NCBI GenBank assembly: GCA_013115135.1
Contig: JABANP010000062.1
Location: forward strand, 120,603 to 184,602
Source of the DNA: Perkinsus olseni
Taxonomy: Eukaryota; Perkinsozoa; Perkinsida; Perkinsidae
DNA: 64,000 nucleotides
Direction: 5' to 3'
Shown here: piece by piece, positions 44,101-56,604 of the stretch
Numbering within the stretch: position 1 is the first letter of the stretch
How the letters are laid out: every line of letters begins with the position of its first letter
Program-made: the position numbers and the translations under genes
The notes under the pieces: generated by a model
Databases searched by the model: none
Told to the model about the DNA's origin: nothing
The model's input: only the letters and a program-made list of their open reading frames with translations

Positions 44101-44769
44101 CACTAAGCACAGCGTGGCTATTGAAGCGGCTGTCGAGGTGAAACCAGTTTCGAGGGGATGATGATGTAATCTAGAGCTCCCTAAGCTGAGCTTAGTGAGC
44201 TGAGTTTAGTGTGGCGCGTACAGTATACGTCGTATACTCATGCACGCGTGCAATTGCAATGCAATTGAGTGCAAAGTGCCAGATGGCTCTCAGACCTATG
44301 GTACGCAGTACAGCGATGATAACGTAACTGTTAGGTCCTAACAGCTGAGTAGTACTGAGCAAGTCTGTGGCTAATAGCTATTACATAACGTACAGTCGCC
44401 ACTACGTTGTCGCTATAGTGCAAATTATACGCAGCAAATGGCGGCAAGTAGCGCCGAGTTAACTTAGCTCAGCTAAGCCCGAGCATCAGCAGAAGCAGCG
44501 CCACCTCTGGTCGTTCTAAACTTGCTGTGGTTCCAGCGTCCTAGTCGTGTAAGCCGAAGGTCTTCGGGGTAGGCATGAGGAGCGTTCTGCGTTTCAGGAA
44601 GAGCCTGCTATTGACAGGCTGCAACCTTAGCGTGGTTCTCGTGTCACACCGATTGAGTGTACTTGCGTGTCACCTGCGCAGCGCACGCTACAAGGTGAGC
44701 CACGGTCCAACATAAGCGAAGTAATCCCTTGCGAAACTTCATCAGGATATATTCGAGATCTTCTCCATA

Positions 44770-47700
44770 ATGACAGTTCCAGCGATTCGCGAAGCGATAA
44801 AGCTATGGATATTACTATTATTCTCACCGACGGCGCTGAACATTTCGGATCTCAGCGACAGCAGAGGTGTGGTATTGCCCATGGGAGTGGGTCAACACAC
44901 CTTGAGGAATTGCTCCGGTGCACTGTCAGATTCCATACAGGCCCGCATGCTAACCGGCAAGCGCACGTTGTGTCCCGATGGCTCTGGTAGTCAGAAGTTC
45001 GGATACATACAAGTTAGCCCAATCACCAAGTAGAACTCTGTCACATCATCGCTGGCCGGATGCTGCTCGTGAGCAGGTACTTTTATGCTGCTATTGAAGC
45101 CGACAAGGATCCAGCGTCGGCGCCGACATTTGTGTACTTCGAGGGTGGACCCGGCGGCAGCAGCGTTGCCGCGGCACTACAACTGAATGGACCATGCATA
45201 AGAGATTTCGTCACTCGACGTCTGAGACTCAATCTGTGAGTCCCTGTGTGGCATTGAGTCCCTGTCCCGAGTGAAACGTATCTCGAAAGTTACTCATGGA
45301 CGGCCCAAGCCAATGGTGTGTGGATAGATGCGCCGGCTCCTACAGGCTTCAGTGTAGGACCAGTCACTCGAGGCTTGGAGGACTTCATACTGGATATGTG
45401 AGCTACAATGACGCCAGCTGATATACTTCGCTTATGGACTCTTCATCCTGCAGGGTCGATGTTATCACCAAGTTCACTCAGCAGAATCCAACCTTCAATA
45501 GAAACGTGCACCTCGTCGGTACTTCATCCTCAGGTGAGATGAGGGCCGTTGTAGTCACGGGAATGCCCGGCCATTTCAGCTGCCTTCGTGGCGATGCTTG
45601 CAGCTCGACTCGCCGCGAAGCCTCAACCCCAGGTTCACATCGTAGGTGTGATGCTGATATCTGGTGTGGTGTCACCGATTGGCATGTGAGTATTCTGTAT
45701 CGCCGTCATCTTCATGCGAGCATCGACTGAAATGTTCCCTCGCACATCGAGCAGTCCATGGTACATTAAGTCACGTGTTTCTGCTCAATGGGCGCCGCCT
45801 AATTGGAAGCCAGTGAACAATAGTGTGCTTAGCCTTCTTCCGCCGTCAACCCTCGTTCCAAAAAATGAGTTATGCCATATGATGTCGGTGCTCAGTTACC
45901 GTGGAGCTGTGCGCATGGCCGATGCCCGACACTTGCTTCCTAAAGAGGAGTTGAGCTTCTCATGATTGTTTTATGGCGAAGTTACTGGCGCGTTTCAGGG
46001 TATCCAAAATGACCGCGGACCTTCAACAATGTGATACGCAGATTGGACAGTGCAACTCAAATGGACCAGGAAAACCTCCAATTTCGGGTAGTTGGAGTTC
46101 CTCACCTCCCGACTTACGGCTGTTTCCGCCGACATTTTCCTTTCAGCCTTCTGCAACCGAGCTGTGAAGACCTGCGATGATGCGACACTCAACCCGTTGG
46201 AAAAGAAGAAAAGAAGCTAGTGAGCGGCCTGGCGACTGGACTCAACTCTGCTCGGAGACGAACTACCTCGTACATGGTCCATGAATGTCTGCGTAAATGT
46301 CCACGACTCATGACAGGCTGCCATTGGCAGCATACGCCACACAGTTCTAAAGAATGTACTCTGTGAATTCACAGAAGAGGCTCACACGGCCAACAGCGGC
46401 AGGGATAAATCAGCGACCGCAGAAGCTGTCATCAACTGCTCTTCGCTCACCAGGAAGACTTTCCACGTGCTCCTCCGGAATCTCAGTGCCGTTCTTCGGT
46501 CGCTGTGTGAATTTGACTCTTAGTGGTCGATGACTAAAATCCATTGTTCCGTAAGGGAGTGGGAGCTATTCCGCGATACTCACACCGCTCGAAAGTTCTG
46601 CCAAATTCTGATCTTTCGGGTCCGGTCTTGCTCCAAAATTCAATTTTTGAATGGATAGCATTAGCTGCGGTACTTTTGTGACCGGCCCGCATCAGTTACG
46701 ACGTCCGTGTACTAGATGGCCAAGAGAAGGCTAAGTACTTCCTCAAGTTTTGGCCAGTAAGCTGTGGCTGCCACGGTGTGGCATTGTCGGTTCAAAATTT
46801 GAACTTCAAATGAAACTCCTATTATTGCAGTACTGACTGTTTGCTTCTTTTTCCGTTTCGCTCTTCACGTTGAGCACCCTCGCGCCAGCCCGACGAATTA
46901 AACTATTGTGCTCTCCTGTACTGTTAGGTTGATACTTTACTCAACGACCAGGAAATCCAGCAGGAGCTCGGCGTCTCGAAGAAATGGGAACGTTCTAATG
47001 CTGAGGTTGTGGCTGTTCAACAAGGTCCACGCCGAGGTTGCCTTCCTCATAAGGTCTTTCACGCCTACAACAAATATACGGCCTATAATACGACTTATTT
47101 CGTGACCAGCCTCCTTGACAAAGGGTTTAAAGTAGGGAGAAGGGTGTCTTGAAATCATCCGCTGAGCTCTGGCTTCATTCCAGCGGGTGGGGAGTCTGCA
47201 GTGTTGACGACTCAGCATTGCTCCATTTAATGGAGTCCATTATCTGGTAGTCTAGATTCATGCCAGGCGTACCTCCCACGCAGCTCATCATTGTGACCGA
47301 AGAATGTTATTGTATGGTATAGTCCTGCACTAGGTGCTAGTCATGAACGGGGACCAGGACTATATAACTAATTCTGTTGGTACAGAGACTTGGGTGCTCA
47401 ACTTGAAGGGGGCCGACAAGTACGGCGATAAGCTGCGAGGCGTCCCCCCTACCCCAGTCAAGGTCGGATCACTCACTGATAACCATGATTGTGATGAGTC
47501 GTTCCTTTCTCAGTTCGGGGGAGTCGAGCTCGGATATATGAGAGCTCTCGACTATCCGAATCGAGCGAGACTCGCCTTCACCGAGGTATGTGGCTCTGAG
47601 AGCTAAGCTCTGTCTGACAGACAGTGTCTGTCTACATAATTTCAAGACCTACTTGGTAAAAGTTTTACTAAGTAGGTCTTGGAATGGGGTTTACTGTGAA

Positions 47701-48012
47701 TCCCCAGACTCTGAGGTTTCACTGATTTGCTCTGGGCTTCATTAAACTGCTCTAGGATTTCACTGATTTGCTCTGGGCCCCAGACTTTGGGGTTATACTA
47801 GGTAGGTCTGGAAATGGTGTAGTTGCGACACACTTAGTGTATTACACTACCTGAACTACAATAGCGTTCGCGGTGTAACCGTTGTCGGCACCATCCTATC
47901 GGCTTGTGTTTAGGTAACAAATGCCGGTCACATTATTCCGCTATACAAGCCTCGTGAGGTGCAACAGGGATTTTATGCCTACCTCTCCGGAAACCTGTGG
48001 AAGAGCGACTGA
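44770..48012 (+). CDS. Serine carboxypeptidase (S10 family), copy 2
   Basis: Closest to copy 1 in sequence and exon layout. Exon 1 from ATG 44770 (MTVPAIREAIKLWILLLFS) has the same GTATTG donor. Landmarks: YFEGGPGGSSVAAAL, ANGVWIDAPAPTGFSVG, VHLVGTSSSG, QCDTQIGQCNSNGPG, LLNDQEIQQELGVSKKW, MNGDQDYITNSVGTETW (catalytic Asp) and AGHIIPLYKPREVQQGF (catalytic His), ending LWKSD. The triad is complete. The 46-nt intron at 45953-45998 has GA-AG ends and contains an in-frame stop, so it must be removed. The intron near 46761-46810 contains two palindromic insertions relative to the other copies. Probably functional. Confidence 0.83.
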
Positions 48013-50133
48013 GATTCTCCTCATCTCAGGGAAGTCTGCGACAGAGACTCAGAATTGCTTTCAGTAGTAGCAAGTTCTAAAAATCCAGTTTATTTCCTAT
48101 TCAAGCCAGAAAGAGTAAACTCACAAGAGTTAATGAACGTATCCGGCCTATTTGATAGGTTCTATTATTATCTCCTATTTATTATTTATTCGTTTTCATC
48201 GAGATTACTTTGAGTTTGATTCAACCTCTACTCTTGTGTTAACTATATGGCACAGCACAACTCAAAGAAGGGTTGGGAACATGACAAGAATCTCAGAGTC
48301 TTCTGATAATCTCGCTACGAAGGTTTTTAGATCTTTTGCAGTGATAAAGAGAAGATCTGCGGAATTTTCCCCAAAAACTTTCTGTCTGCCTCAAAAAATC
48401 ACGTCGATCGGGCCAAACTGTTGGTGCCCCGATCCCGTCGGATTACACAAAGCTCATGGTAAGCTCAATAATAGCTCTTCACTGAAGGCGAGTTCGATAG
48501 TCCTCATCGACAAGAGCGGATGAGAAACTTGCGCAGTTCATCGTCCTGCATCAACTAAGACCCTCACCATGTGAGTTGAATGTTTTGAAAGACACCTTGA
48601 TGCTGGGTCAATGTCGACTCGGTATTACCGAGACAGCTACTCACTTGTGCGCTGTGTTCGCGCAAACATGTCGGAGCTGTACTTGGTCAGATCCCACCCA
48701 CTCTTCCGAGCCGAGGTTCCATTGAGTTCAGCTCAATAATTTCCTAATGGCATCGAGTCAAAAATTGTCCAGGTTCTACCGGTGGTTCACTTAGAGAGCA
48801 TGAAGTCAGCGAAGTACTGAGTGATGCTCCTTCGAACTATTTTCCCTCGGGGTTACCCGAGCCGGGTACCGCGTTGTCAATTTCAGAACAGGGATTGTCA
48901 GGGAACAGACTAACTTGTTCAGCGTAGGTTAATGGTAACACTGACCGTAGCCCAGTCCACTGGATCGACTGAATACTGTTCAACCCGAGCTGGCGTTGAC
49001 AGTATATATTATTATCGGATATTACGGGGAAGAAAACAGAAAGTTCTGCTCGCGTAGGCCTCTCAGGAGCACCTTGGATTCTGGACTCTGGTACACTTGT
49101 TAGGCGTGCCTCTCAAGGTTTGGAGTAGCCTGCCTGTCAACCCGCGGGCTAGAGTTTTCTTGCTCACTGAGCAATGCTCAGGAAGGGCGTTGTTCACGTC
49201 AAGACATGTGAAGTGGGAGGAACATAGCTATCCGTTTGGTCGGGTCTGAACAGTGGAGCTGGTGGATTCTCCACAATCCACAACCACCATGCCGTGATGC
49301 CGTCATGCCGACAGTACATTCTTTGTTGCTCCCCAGGAGAGTTGGGAAGCAGGAGAAGGGTTGCTTCCCAGGGAGAATCTCAATTCAAGAGTAATTCTAG
49401 GAGGACAAGATTCGGAATGCGCAAGACGACAATTCGCCGGAAAGTAATGCGGCGTTCTCTAGGAGACGTAGCACGACTCGTGCTGCACGAGAGGACGTCT
49501 CCACAAGTTGTGGACCACAGCCATGCTTGAACTGTACATGAAGCTAGCTCTAGCAGAACCCATGCCACAGAATCTTTGCACCCGCCATTAACAAGGATCG
49601 AGCTAAGATACCAAGTCCACCAAGAGTAAAATCATCCCACTAGCCTCGCCGCACGGGGTCACGCCTGTTGTCTGCATCATTGTCTCCTGGTGCTCGCTCT
49701 ATACATGTCCTTTTTACAGCAGTACATGCCATGTACTACATGGTGTGATTGACAAATTGCGGCTTTTTCATCCCATATGCTCATAGTTTAGCACGGTCTT
49801 TCTCTCTGGCTCACCCGGCGAGGGTGAAGATATTGTCCACTCGTTGTGATTGGGGCGTACAGAAGGCGTACCAGCTCATGCGTGCGAGTTGCCCCGAACA
49901 CGTTACGTGATCGATTCTGCTGTAGCGTACGTTGTACGCCGTACGAAAGGCAAAGACTCCTGAGATCATTCTTCCTTTGCCCCACATCGACTACAAGAGT
50001 TGCGAATCACCGGTTTCATGTTTCCCAATGTTGAGTATTCCTGGTGGTGACTCGATTTTTGACTCACAAGGCGGGCTTCGAGTTCACCGTAAGCGCACTT
50101 CCAGCAGGATATCTTCGGGTGAGGCTCTGCACA
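48013..50133. repeat. 3' flank of copy 2 and 5' flank of copy 3
   Basis: 48150-49200 parallels the 3' flank of copy 1. A minus-strand copy of the dispersed intron motif lies at 49568-49611 (GTATCTTAGCTCGATCCTTG..GGCGGGT..AAAGATTCTG). No gene is seen. Confidence 0.6.
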
Positions 50134-52562
50134 ATGGCAGCTGCTCCGATTCGCAAAGCGGTCACCCTATGGATATTATTATCATTTTCACCGACGGCGC
50201 TGAGCATTGCTAACCTCAGTGACAGCAGAGGTGTGTTCTTGTTGGATTCGCCAGCGGGTCACGCATAAGCATTGCTTAGGTGCACCGCCTGCTGCCCGAC
50301 AGGCTCGCATGCTAACCGGTGAGCGCACCTTGTGTCCCTACAGCACCGGTAGTCAGAAGTTCGGATACATACAAGTTAGCCCCCTCACCAAGTAGATCCC
50401 ACTCGAATCATCGCTGTTTAGATGCTGTTAGTGAGCAGGTACTTTTTTGCCGCTATTCAAGCGGACAAGGATCCAGGGACTGCGCCAACTTTCATGTATT
50501 TCGAGGGTGGACCCGGCGGCAGCAGCCTAACTGCAGCACTTCGGATGAACGGACCATGTATAAGAGACTACGACACCGGAAATCTGAGATTGAATCAGTA
50601 AGTCCCTGTATCGAGCATATATAAGAGTGTCTGAAAAGGTACTCTTGGACGGGACAAGCCAACGGTGTGTGGATCGACGCGCCGGCTCCCACAGGCTTCA
50701 GCGTAGGGCCAGCCACTCAAGGCTTCGAGGACTTCATACTGGATATGTGGGTTCCCATTACGCCAGCTGATCCACTGCGTTTACGGATTTCGTGTGTTGC
50801 AGGGTCGATGTTGTCACCAAGTTCATTCAGCAGAATCCAACCTTCAATCGAAATGTGCACCTCGTTGGAACTTCATCCTCAGGTGAGGTCAAAGCCGTTG
50901 TTGTCGTGGTATTGCTCGGCCATTTCAGCTGCCTTCGTGGCGATGCTTGCAGCTCGACTCGCCGAGAAGCCTCAACCCCAGGTTCACATCGTAGGTGTGA
51001 TGCTGGTATCTGGCGTGGTGTCACCTATTGACATGTGAGTATTCTGTATCCTCGTCATCATCCCATGAGCATCGATTGTGAGTGTCCTTCATACGTCGAG
51101 CAGTGCATGGCACTTTAAGCCCAGCGCCGGCAGCTCGCACGCTGACAAACGACACTATTTTCAGTCTTCTTTTCTCGTCGTTTATCTTCGGCACCTTTAT
51201 TCGAAGAAAATTTGGAGCAGCATACGAGCATCAATCGATTGTTCAGTTACCGTGGAGCTGTGCACATGGCCGATGTCCGAAACTTGCTCCCTAAAGAGGA
51301 GTTGAGCTTTCTGGAAGCGTTCTATGCCGAAACTACTGGCTTGTTTCAGGATATCGAAAATGACTGCGGACCTCCAACAATGTGACACACAAATTGGACA
51401 GTGCAACTCAAATGGACCAGGAAAACCTCCAATTTCGGGTAGGCCGACCTCATGAAACTTCCCTGTTTGCCGACGTTACGTCGGCGACGTAAGAACGACT
51501 TTTTCCTTTCAGCCTTCTGCAAACGCGCCGTGGATACTTGCGACCGTGCGACGCTCCTGCCGTTGGTGGACAAGGGCATAAGCCAGTGAGGGGGATGGCG
51601 ACTAGATTCAACAATGTTCGCAGACAGGCTACCTCGTTCATGGCCCATGTATGTCTGCCACACAGATTCTGAGACACCATAGTATGGTGACCATACAGTC
51701 AACATATGGCGGAAGGAAAATCTCCAAGACCATTTTTCTTGATACTTTGTGAAAGCCCTCCTGCGGAATTTACATCACTCGAAAGCTCTTCAGTTCGGTA
51801 TCGCTCAAATATTCAAACTTCGAACGGAGCGGATTAGCTGTGGACATTTTTTAACCGGACTGTATCAGTTACGACGTCCGTGTACCAAGTGGCCAGGAGA
51901 AGACAAAGTATGTCCTGAAGTCTCGGCCTGTAAGCTGTGGCACTGTCGCCGACAGTCTGTCGGTTCAAATAGAACTCCTACGATTATGGCCGCCATTGTG
52001 GATGCTAGCTTCTTGTTTCGTTCCTCTCCTCGTGCTAAGCACCCCCTGCACTCCAGCGAGGCGAATTCGACAACAGTTTTCTCCTGTTTTGTTAGGTCGA
52101 TAAGTTCCTGAACGACCAGAAAGTCCAGTCCCAGTCCACGTTGATCTTGGTTTGCTATTTTGTAGGTCTATAACGCCTACAACAAATACACGGCCTACAA
52201 TACAACTTATTTCGTGACCAGCCTCCTTGACAAGGGATTGAAGGTAGACAAAGGGAAATCATCCACTGAGCAGTGTCTCCATTTTTGTAGAGTTTGCAGA
52301 GATGACGACTAAGTACTCATTGGTTAGCTTGCCGTATTCGGGACATCAACTTAAATACAGGGTGCGAGTCTGTCGTATGGTGTCGCAACAGGTTCTAGTC
52401 ATGAACGGGGACCAGGACTATATAAGTAATTCTGGTGATACAGAGACTTGGGTGCTCAACTTGAAGGGAGCCGACAAGTACGGCGAGAAGTTGCGGGGCG
52501 TTTTGAAAACGGAGTTCTCGAATAATACTTCGAGTTTGATTCAAGCTGCACTCTTGTATTAA
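50134..52562 (+). pseudogene. Serine carboxypeptidase (S10 family), copy 3, decayed
   Basis: Same layout as copies 1 and 2 through YFEGGPGGSSLTAAL, ANGVWIDAPAPTGF, VHLVGTSSSG, QCDTQIGQCNS, LLDKGLK and MNGDQDYISNSGDTETW. The exon-1 donor GTATTG has become GTGTTCTTG. The KFLNDQ exon is mostly deleted (near 52110-52140). Coding homology stops at about 52505, where it joins 3' flank sequence, so the exon with the catalytic histidine (AGHIIP) is missing. It cannot make a complete protease. The 46-nt GA-AG intron is still present at 51304-51349. Confidence 0.78.
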
Positions 52563-53272
52563 CCGTAGGACTCACCCCCAACGTTACGATCGATTCCAGA
52601 CCGAGCTCAACTGCCTTCTCCCCGGCTGTTCGATTCGCGACACGAGCTTTCTTCCCAATGTTAAGCGAGTTCGCGGACGGTAGGCCGGGATTTTATCATT
52701 AATCGTTAGGTAGTCTTCATACTGGATCCTTCTTGTCATAGTCGTCAGAAATAGACGTAGGAAGAGCCATCAGCAGATGGAGGGGGTCGTTACTAACGAC
52801 TAACGGCTCGGTAGATACACATGAGGAGTAGACAGTCGCGTCGTAGACAGAAATCGTGTCACGCAGGATCGCACGAAAACGACGCACTGAGAGATATCGT
52901 TAGAGGCCTAAACGCTCGAGCAGATTACGAGTACGGCGTACTCAGTACGCTCTAATAGAAAGCGAGATAGCGGTCTCGTGGAAGAGGTAACATGAAGTAG
53001 ATGTGACCTGGCCCAGGTCACCTGGGGACGTAGTACACAGTCTCAGGGTCTAACGAAGATAGCACGCCGGCGGCAGACAGAAGGGAAACCGGTCGTAGAG
53101 GTACGTGGTTGTTCGCGCGCGTACGCACGAATCTCACTCGCCCATTATTCGCTGCATGAACCGGTTGCAGCCCATCGGCTGAAATGGATGGAAGGGGAAG
53201 CTTGAACTCCCATTATACTCAATCCTATATCCATCCCAGGTGTTGTTGAGTCAACCAGTGCGGGTGCTACTA
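52563..53272. other. Spacer, no gene seen
   Basis: No domain-bearing ORF. A short palindrome (CCCAGGTCACCTGGG) lies near 53012. Confidence 0.5.
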
Positions 53273-53950
53273 CTAACAGAGGTCAGTGTCATAGACTTCC
53301 GAAGTCTGACTTCGTCGCCTAGAACTGCCAACCCTCGGTAAGTTGAACCATCGGTAGAGACAAGCAACAAACCAACCGGGACGAAGCTCCTTAGAAGGAG
53401 GAATAGAGGCACCTAGGATCAGCATGGACGACGTAGATGCCCTTGATGAACGGGTGGTAGTCGTACTTCTAACCGTAGGAGGAGCGTTAGCCTCGACTAA
53501 TTGTGGACCCTCGTGGGCCGCAGCCGAACCGCCTTCTTTGAGAGGGGACCGAGAAGAGCTAGATGAACTACCTTGCTGTGGATCTAGAGGAAGGTCTTGA
53601 CAACCACGTAGAGCAACGGAGCGTCGACGACTTCGGGTCGTAGAGACCTTACCTTGAGCTTGTTGAAGAAGAATCTTGGACTGATCCGAGCCGTCGGTGC
53701 TAGCCGGCACAGTAGACCAGCCACCGGCAGCGTCTTGATAGACTCGAATGCCCTTCTCAAGATGGTCATGGGCCAAACTCTGCAAGGCTCTGGCCGGAAC
53801 CAAGTTCTTTAGCGAGGCATAGACAAAGCTAGCCTGATCGGGACCACCTTCAATAGAGTTCCTGATAGAGACCACCTTCCTAGCAGACCGCAAGCTTATG
53901 TAAGTTGAGATCGACGATACGCTATCGCCCGCTGTCACGAAATTTTGCAC
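53273..53950 (-). CDS. Unidentified ORF, 225 codons
   Basis: Open from a non-ATG codon. The N-terminal third looks helical and structured (ASFVYASLKNLVPARALQSL); the middle is serine-rich (QQGSSSSSSRSP). No domain is recognised. A retroelement gag remnant is possible because of the composition and isolated position, but nothing proves it. Confidence 0.3.
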   Translation of the reverse strand: MQNFVTAGDSVSSISTYISLRSARKVVSIRNSIEGGPDQASFVYASLKNLVPARALQSLAHDHLEKGIRVYQDAAGGWSTVPASTDGSDQSKILLQQAQGKVSTTRSRRRSVALRGCQDLPLDPQQGSSSSSSRSPLKEGGSAAAHEGPQLVEANAPPTVRSTTTTRSSRASTSSMLILGASIPPSKELRPGWFVACLYRWFNLPRVGSSRRRSQTSEVYDTDLC

Positions 53951-53999
53951 ACAGTTGGCTGTCTGGCTTCAAGATTCATGTTGAAAGTGTTTCCTTTTG

Positions 54000-54567
54000 C
54001 TAGCCTAGCTTACGTTTTGATGTTGCTAATAACTTGTTATTGTAGCTATGACTCAATGGCCCCTGTAAGTGACTCTTGTTGAACCGGAGTATAATAGAGT
54101 ATAGAGAATGAAGACACTTATTGCGCAGCAAGCGACGCAGAGCGACGAGAAATCTGACGGTCTCAGGTCCCGCCAGAAAGAGAGGACCCTGATGCACTAT
54201 TCTTGTAGCACTAACAGAGAGGCGCGCCAATTTGACACCGTGAACCAAATACGAGACAGACAACAATAAATTGAGTCGTTCTGAGAAGTTTTGATCCGTC
54301 GGCTCGTCTCGCGTCATACTCAAATATGTCAGATTATCCATTGCGCGACTCAGCAAGGCGACCAAGCAGCAGTTTGAAGTAACATTTTCCACGGCGGGAA
54401 AAATGTGGAGATTCCGTCCAACACTCAACCGTAATCGAATCAGAGCTTGTCACGAAGCTGAACGGGGAGCCATGGGGCGCCCTCCGGTATCCTCCTCCCG
54501 AATACAGCGAGCCTCGGGCTAAATCGACGAGCTCACGTCCGCCGAAACCACAACCGTGGCTTTTCAC
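54000..54567 (-). CDS. Unidentified ORF(s), possibly two exons
   Basis: A 77-codon frame from 54567 and a 142-codon frame ending at 54000 overlap. The second contains SERLNLLLSVSYLVHGVKLA, a plausible helix pair. No family is recognised and no junction is certain. It lies just downstream of the glyoxalase II gene. Confidence 0.25.
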
Positions 54568-54840
54568 TGAGAAATTCTCGGAAGCCGCGAGGAAGAACGC
54601 GCGGAAGTTCGGGTTCCGACGAACCCGAACTCTGGGGAACTTTTGCGTATAACGAACTAACTAACTATAACTATAACTAATTTTTTCCGAACTTTTTTTT
54701 CCCACGCATAGAGTCTGCATGGTGATTTCGTTCACAGCAGCTCTCCAAACTACAATTACTATTCTGGCTTAGGCCCACCGATTAGTGTAACTAACTCGTT
54801 TGCAGATAATCATCCGAAAGGAATAAATTCACTGAACACA

Positions 54841-56604
54841 TCAGAAGCTGTCCTTCAGCAACCTCACTTGAGCAAACACATCACTCAAGTCGTGCGCCTG
54901 AGTTTTAGTCAGCTCAGCAGCACGCTTTTGAATGGCTTCATCTTCAACCCTCAGGAAGGGATTGCACAGCAGCTCGTCAGCCAACATAGACGGTACCTGA
55001 TGCAAAACAAACTTCGAATATGGATAAAATACGCAGCTAGGATTCAAACTGACTAAAATTGAAGTGGAAACCTCACTGGATGCTCACTGAGTGTGGCTCA
55101 GTGAACACAAGGCTTGTGTCTGTATCACAATAGAAAACTGCTGCAAGCGAGCTCCGAGGCGCAACATGCAAAATGGTTCTCAGTCGATTGTCATGCAACA
55201 GCAGAGCTGCTTCGGTACGCATGGTGAATCGCGTCTAGTGATAAGGAAGTTGGCAATCACCTTCCATCACCTCAGGTAAGTTGCCGACTGATAGTCTAGG
55301 TGATTCGCCTAGTACGCGTGCTCTGCTTTTGTGTAACACGTGCTGGCCGCTTGAGAGCGCGCGCCCATCATCAGCGCGTATGATGACACAAGCTTCCGTT
55401 GCGTCTCTCAGTAGTGGGCCGTGGGAATCATTCTTGACGAAGCCCTATCTCCCTTCCCGAATTACCGTAGCCTCTCCTCTACTGCGCATGTCAGTAATGA
55501 CATCACTTGCCGTCTTCAAACACTCATTGGTGGGGTCCACATAACGGGCAAATTTCCTGAAAGAAAATTTTCTCCCAAAAAAACCGTATTAAACATCCGA
55601 CAGTATCAACAGACGTCCTCTCGCTATTGATCTACTGATCAATCGCAGTTATCAGAAAATGAGAATCCCGGTGAGTCAGTCTCAGATCCATCAACCTGTC
55701 GATCCGACTGATCTTCAACGACAAGCAAGCACTGGTCCTTCAACGATGATTGAAGAATAGGAATAAACCACCAAGACGACACAACAGGAACTAGCTTACG
55801 CGTTCGATTGTGAATATTCATGAGCGCAGAACATAACGGTATCCTTCGGCAAGCCGCGTATCTTCTGCAAGGTCGACCAGAACTGGCCTTTGGTACCTGC
55901 GGGGCACAATTTCGTGGCGCGCGGTAAAACCATTAAAGGAATTATCACCTTCAAACATGCGGCCGCAGCCGAGCACAAATAGGGTATCTCCGCAAAAGAA
56001 GGCGTTGGCCTCGGGGAAGTGGTATCCTGAGGTTGACTCTCGTAAGATACGGAACAGGTCAGGGTGCGCCCCTCCCTACCAACATGGCCTCGGGTATGGC
56101 CAGGCAGGTCGTATACCTTCACCGTTAAATCTCCAAATTTGAACTCGTCGCCTCCCTCAACCGCCTTATCCAGTCCTGAGAGAGAAGAAGAAATCTATGC
56201 GTAAGGTTATAGGTGAGAATCCTGTTCACATGCATGCCTCACAGAGGTTAACCCAGGGCGAGCATACTCAACCACAAGATACCTCCGACTGTATACAAAA
56301 CGCTGTAACTTTGAGAACTACACGAAAGAGAACTACGAAGATTCCAACTTCGGAATGTCCGCCGGTTGAACGCCTCACGGGTGGATCGAACCCGGGTCGC
56401 ACGGCCGCCAGCAGGCTCACCATCTATTTGGCCATCACGCCCGGGTCCAATGACTCTGCAATGAGTCGCCGCTTTGATCTCCTTGTTACCACCAGTGTGG
56501 TCCCAATGGTGGTGAGTGTTGAGGATAAAGTCAACACTAAAAGGAAATATATTTTCGAGCGCACCCGCGAACTGTGAGGCTCGGAAGCCTTCAAGGTCGA
56601 ACAT
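54841..56604 (-). CDS. HAGH: Glyoxalase II (hydroxyacylglutathione hydrolase)
   Basis: Hydrolyses S-lactoylglutathione to lactate and glutathione, the second step of methylglyoxal detoxification; a binuclear metal enzyme of the metallo-beta-lactamase fold. Exons: 56421 up to about 56604, 56080-56175, 55949-56026, 55800-55896, 55466-55556 and 54841-54996, all in phase. Metal ligands are visible: [20 protein letters not shown], the bridging aspartate in [18 protein letters not shown], and [16 protein letters not shown]. The glutathione-binding C-terminus reads [15 protein letters not shown]. The intron at 56176-56420 starts GTGAGCC and holds a tRNA T-arm-like sequence. The first exon upstream of 56604 is not resolved; coding-like sequence after an acceptor at 56881 (FNRDGEEVFRVFLIPHF) may be part of it. 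Confidence 0.9.

Noticed and set aside
56405..56440. An A-box upstream of the B-box in the glyoxalase II intron, giving a full tRNA-type promoter
   Set aside because: The A-box-like TGGCCAAATAGATGG lies in the exon and encodes conserved glyoxalase II sequence; only the T-arm-like part is intronic.
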